The translations under genes were made by a program, and so were the position numbers. Positions 60,714 to 64,000 of a stretch of DNA of 64,000 nucleotides are shown here, one piece after another. The DNA is from Enterococcus malodoratus ATCC 43197 (GTDB taxonomy: Bacteria > Bacillota > Bacilli > Lactobacillales > Enterococcaceae). Each line of letters opens with the position of its first letter. Positions within the stretch are counted from its first letter, which is position 1. The DNA lies in the NCBI RefSeq assembly GCF_000407185.1, contig NZ_KE136482.1, positions 682,001 through 746,000 on the forward strand, in the 5' to 3' direction. Under the pieces are notes generated by a model. That model made no database searches. It was not told the DNA's origin and saw only the letters and a program-made list of their open reading frames with translations.

Positions 60714-61715
60714 ATGAAAAAGTATTCGATTAAAGATATAGCAAAATTAAGCGGTGTTTCAGTGGCTACTGTTTCAAGAGTCATTAACAATAATGGCCGC
60801 TTTTCAGAAGAAACGAGAAAAAAAGTATTGAAAGTCATCGATGAAACGGGCTATCAAATGAATTACAGCGCGAAAAGCTTACGAATGAATAAATCCTTTT
60901 CGATTGGTATCCTCGTCCCCGACATCAGTAACTATTTCTTCTCCGATGTCGTGCAGAAAATTGAGGAAATTCTTTTTGATAAGGGCTATTCCACAATCAT
61001 CTGCAATACAACAAGAAACAATGAAAAAGAAGCGGCCTATCTTCAAATGCTTGAGAGCAAAGGTGTTGACGGTTTGATTGTCATTTCAGGAGCCAATGAA
61101 TTTGGTTTTGACTATACTCGATCAGAAAAAGATATCCCGTATATCTGTATTGATCGAGAACCGAAGGATAAAGATTCTACCGTCTTTATTTCCTCCAATC
61201 ATTACCAAGGAGCGTTCGAAGCAACCGAAGCGCTGATACATTCTGGCTGCAAATCACCAGTCATTGCGATGCATGCGAGAAGGTCCTCTTCCGGTAAAGA
61301 ACGCTACAATGGATTTAAGGATGCACTGAAGAAAAATAACATCGCTTTTTCCAAAGAGAAAAACGTCTTGATCGCAGATATTCATACAGAGGATTTTCCC
61401 GAAGTAATCAGTAAATTTATAAATGAAAATCCTGTCGATGGCATCTTTGCGATTAATGACTCGATCGCGATGGAACTTCTTCAAAAGATTGCTAAACTAG
61501 GCAAGAAAATTCCCGAAGATATCAAAGTGATCGGCTTTGACAATATGCCTCAGGATAAGTACTCTTCGCCAACTCTATCTTCTGTCAAACAAGATACCGA
61601 TAAGATCGCCGCAGCAGCTGTAGATAGCTTGCTGAAAATAATTGCGAGTCCTGGCGAAACAGGAGATGCCATACTGATTCCAGTCTCTCTTGTTGTCAGA
61701 GAATCAAGTTTGTAG
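60714..61715 (+). CDS. LacI-family repressor of the allose-type operon
   Basis: This 333-residue regulator has the LacI HTH IKDIAKLSGVSVATVSRVINNNGRF with the hinge LRMNKSFSIGILVPDISNYFF and a periplasmic-binding-protein-like effector domain (PVDGIFAINDSIAMELL, VIGFDNMPQDKYSSPTLSS). It is divergent from the rpe operon; at least three similar operator sites sit between the two, and one lies before EIIBCA. It should release DNA when the imported sugar phosphate binds. Confidence 0.94.
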   Translation: MKKYSIKDIAKLSGVSVATVSRVINNNGRFSEETRKKVLKVIDETGYQMNYSAKSLRMNKSFSIGILVPDISNYFFSDVVQKIEEILFDKGYSTIICNTTRNNEKEAAYLQMLESKGVDGLIVISGANEFGFDYTRSEKDIPYICIDREPKDKDSTVFISSNHYQGAFEATEALIHSGCKSPVIAMHARRSSSGKERYNGFKDALKKNNIAFSKEKNVLIADIHTEDFPEVISKFINENPVDGIFAINDSIAMELLQKIAKLGKKIPEDIKVIGFDNMPQDKYSSPTLSSVKQDTDKIAAAAVDSLLKIIASPGETGDAILIPVSLVVRESSL

Positions 61716-61749
61716 CCCTGCTCACTTCTAAAAAAATTTAATCACTTAA

Positions 61750-61783
61750 AAAAGCCCTAATGATTCTTTGATCATTAGGGCTC
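61750..61783. terminator. Terminator between LacI and GH1 genes
   Basis: AGCCCTAATGAT and ATCATTAGGGCT form a perfect 12-bp stem around TCTTTG, with an A run at the left so it works well for the minus strand and moderately for the plus strand. Confidence 0.85.
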
Positions 61784-61823
61784 ATTTATTTTGATAAAGG
61801 ACCTGAATTATATTTCAGTTTTT

Positions 61824-63275
<1,452 letters not shown>

Positions 63276-63302
63276 CTATATAAAAAAATATTCAACCGAT
63301 CC

Positions 63303-63614
63303 TCAAGCTATCTTTCTATAAATAGCGACTAATTCTTCCGCTAGATCTGTAAAGGCGATTGATGTCATCAGATGATCCTGGCTATGAACCATCAATAAAG
63401 AAATCTCTGTATTATCGCCAGCGGCTTCAGCCGTCAACAATCCAGTCTGAGTATGGTGCGCTTCTACCAATGATTCTTTCGCGAGTCCAATACTTTTATC
63501 TGCTTCTTCAAACTGCTGATCTTTCGCTGATTGGATAGCTTCCATCGCATAACTTTTAGCGTTACCGCCATGTACGATCAAGCCCATGATTACTTCTAAA
63601 TTTTGATTTTCCAT
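63303..63614 (-). CDS. PTS lactose/cellobiose-family EIIA component
   Basis: This 103-residue helical protein has VHSQDHLMTSI with the active His77, and the N-terminal text LEVIMGLIVHGGNAKSYAMEAI. It forms a trimer that passes phosphate from HPr to EIIB. EIIB lies 3 bp upstream and GH1 42 bp downstream. Confidence 0.95.
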   Translation of the reverse strand: MENQNLEVIMGLIVHGGNAKSYAMEAIQSAKDQQFEEADKSIGLAKESLVEAHHTQTGLLTAEAAGDNTEISLLMVHSQDHLMTSIAFTDLAEELVAIYRKIA

Positions 63615-63617
63615 TAA

Positions 63618-63938
63618 TCAAGCCCCCGCTTCCATCAATTGAAGAGCCGTCGCGAAGACTTTTTCTCCGTTCATTGTGCCATAATCCTGCATATCAATGA
63701 TTACGACCGGAGCATTGATTTTGGCAGCTTTTTCCTCAAATTGTTTCAACATAAAACGAACTTGCGGACCTAACAAAATCACATCAATTGCTCCTTTTTC
63801 GATTTCAGGATCCGCTTCTGATGCAGACAATGCAAAAATATTGGCTTCTACTCCTTGCGCCTGCGCAGCCTTTTCCATTTTGGTTACTAATAAGCTGGTA
63901 CTCATTCCAGCGGCACATACTAACATGATTGTTTTCAT
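63618..63938 (-). CDS. PTS lactose/cellobiose-family EIIB component
   Basis: This 106-residue protein begins MKTIMLVCAAGMSTSLLVTKM; Cys8 in the CAAGMSTS P-loop is phosphorylated. VILLGPQVRFMLKQFE is also typical. It is directly followed by EIIA. Confidence 0.95.
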   Translation of the reverse strand: MKTIMLVCAAGMSTSLLVTKMEKAAQAQGVEANIFALSASEADPEIEKGAIDVILLGPQVRFMLKQFEEKAAKINAPVVIIDMQDYGTMNGEKVFATALQLMEAGA

Positions 63939-63967
63939 CGAATTCTTTCCTTCCTATTTTCAACTAT

Positions 63968-64000
63968 TTAAGACTGAGGTTCATAATCCGCGGGATCATA
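63968..64000 (-). CDS. C-terminal end of a gene entering from beyond the window
   Basis: The minus-strand frame reads YDPADYEPQS and stops at TAA 63968, 30 bp upstream of the EIIB start. Position in a cellobiose operon suggests an EIIC permease, but ten residues cannot prove it. Confidence 0.4.
   Translation of the reverse strand, partial: YDPADYEPQS

Overview
The window looks like chromosomal DNA of a low-GC Firmicute, most likely an Enterococcus. The species is not fixed by what is seen; the abundance of PTS loci would fit the E. avium group. Grounds: strong AGGAGG-type ribosome binding sites, many PTS permeases of different families, DeoR/RpiR/LevR/LacI regulators, an LPXTG wall protein, IS1380/IS30/IS21-family elements, and dense short intergenic regions with hairpin terminators. 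No rRNA, tRNA, CRISPR array or phage module was seen.

Layout. 1-4.4 kb: an intracellular sulfatase (cut by the window edge) downstream of a mannose-family PTS (EIIA, frameshifted EIIB, EIIC, EIID), divergent from a DeoR repressor. 4.5-7.5 kb: an unrecognised lysine-rich protein and an intact IS1380-family element with a 5-bp target duplication. 7.5-13.8 kb: a galactitol-type PTS operon with a class II aldolase and a small membrane protein, flanked by two DeoR regulators and a PfkB-type sugar-phosphate kinase. 14-20.1 kb: a glycyl radical enzyme, its activase, a DeoR regulator and an alpha/alpha-toroid protein. 20-28.3 kb: LysE exporter/XRE-cupin pair, TraX-like membrane protein, RpiR regulator, rhodanese-MarR pair, an IS30-family element, an iron-type alcohol dehydrogenase and a MerR regulator; two look-alike MerR-type promoters lie in this stretch.

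28.3-37.5 kb is a LevR-controlled alpha-galactoside/alpha-glucoside operon (mannose-family EIIA-B-C-D, GH36 alpha-galactosidase, GH13 alpha-glucosidase) with a textbook sigma-54 promoter. 37.7-40.4 kb: MarR plus a short UvrA-like ABC protein. 40.5-43.3 kb: an IS21-family element with a frameshifted istB, flanked by a 5'-truncated ribokinase and a 5'-truncated FusB-type protein, so it marks a deletion or rearrangement. 43.4-46.9 kb: a pyroglutamate-centred operon (glutamate-5-kinase-like protein, DUF969, DUF979, pyrrolidone-carboxyl peptidase). 47-56.6 kb: photolyase, TetR, an LPXTG protein with four MucBP-like repeats, a winged-helix regulator, a YitT-like membrane protein, TetR-CPBP protease pair and an MDR oxidoreductase. 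56.7-61.7 kb: EIIBCA, DUF4867, RpiB, Rpe and LacI, the gene set of a Listeria-type D-allose cassette, with repeated LacI-type operators. 61.8-64 kb: a cellobiose-type operon (6-phospho-beta-glucosidase, EIIA, EIIB, and the last codons of a further gene).

Most of the window is thus carbohydrate uptake and its local regulation. Notable structural points are frameshifts in a PTS EIIB and in istB, three genes whose best-placed ribosome binding site points at an ATA codon, a perfect 18-bp inverted repeat wrapped around a strong promoter, and IS insertions that interrupt transcription units.
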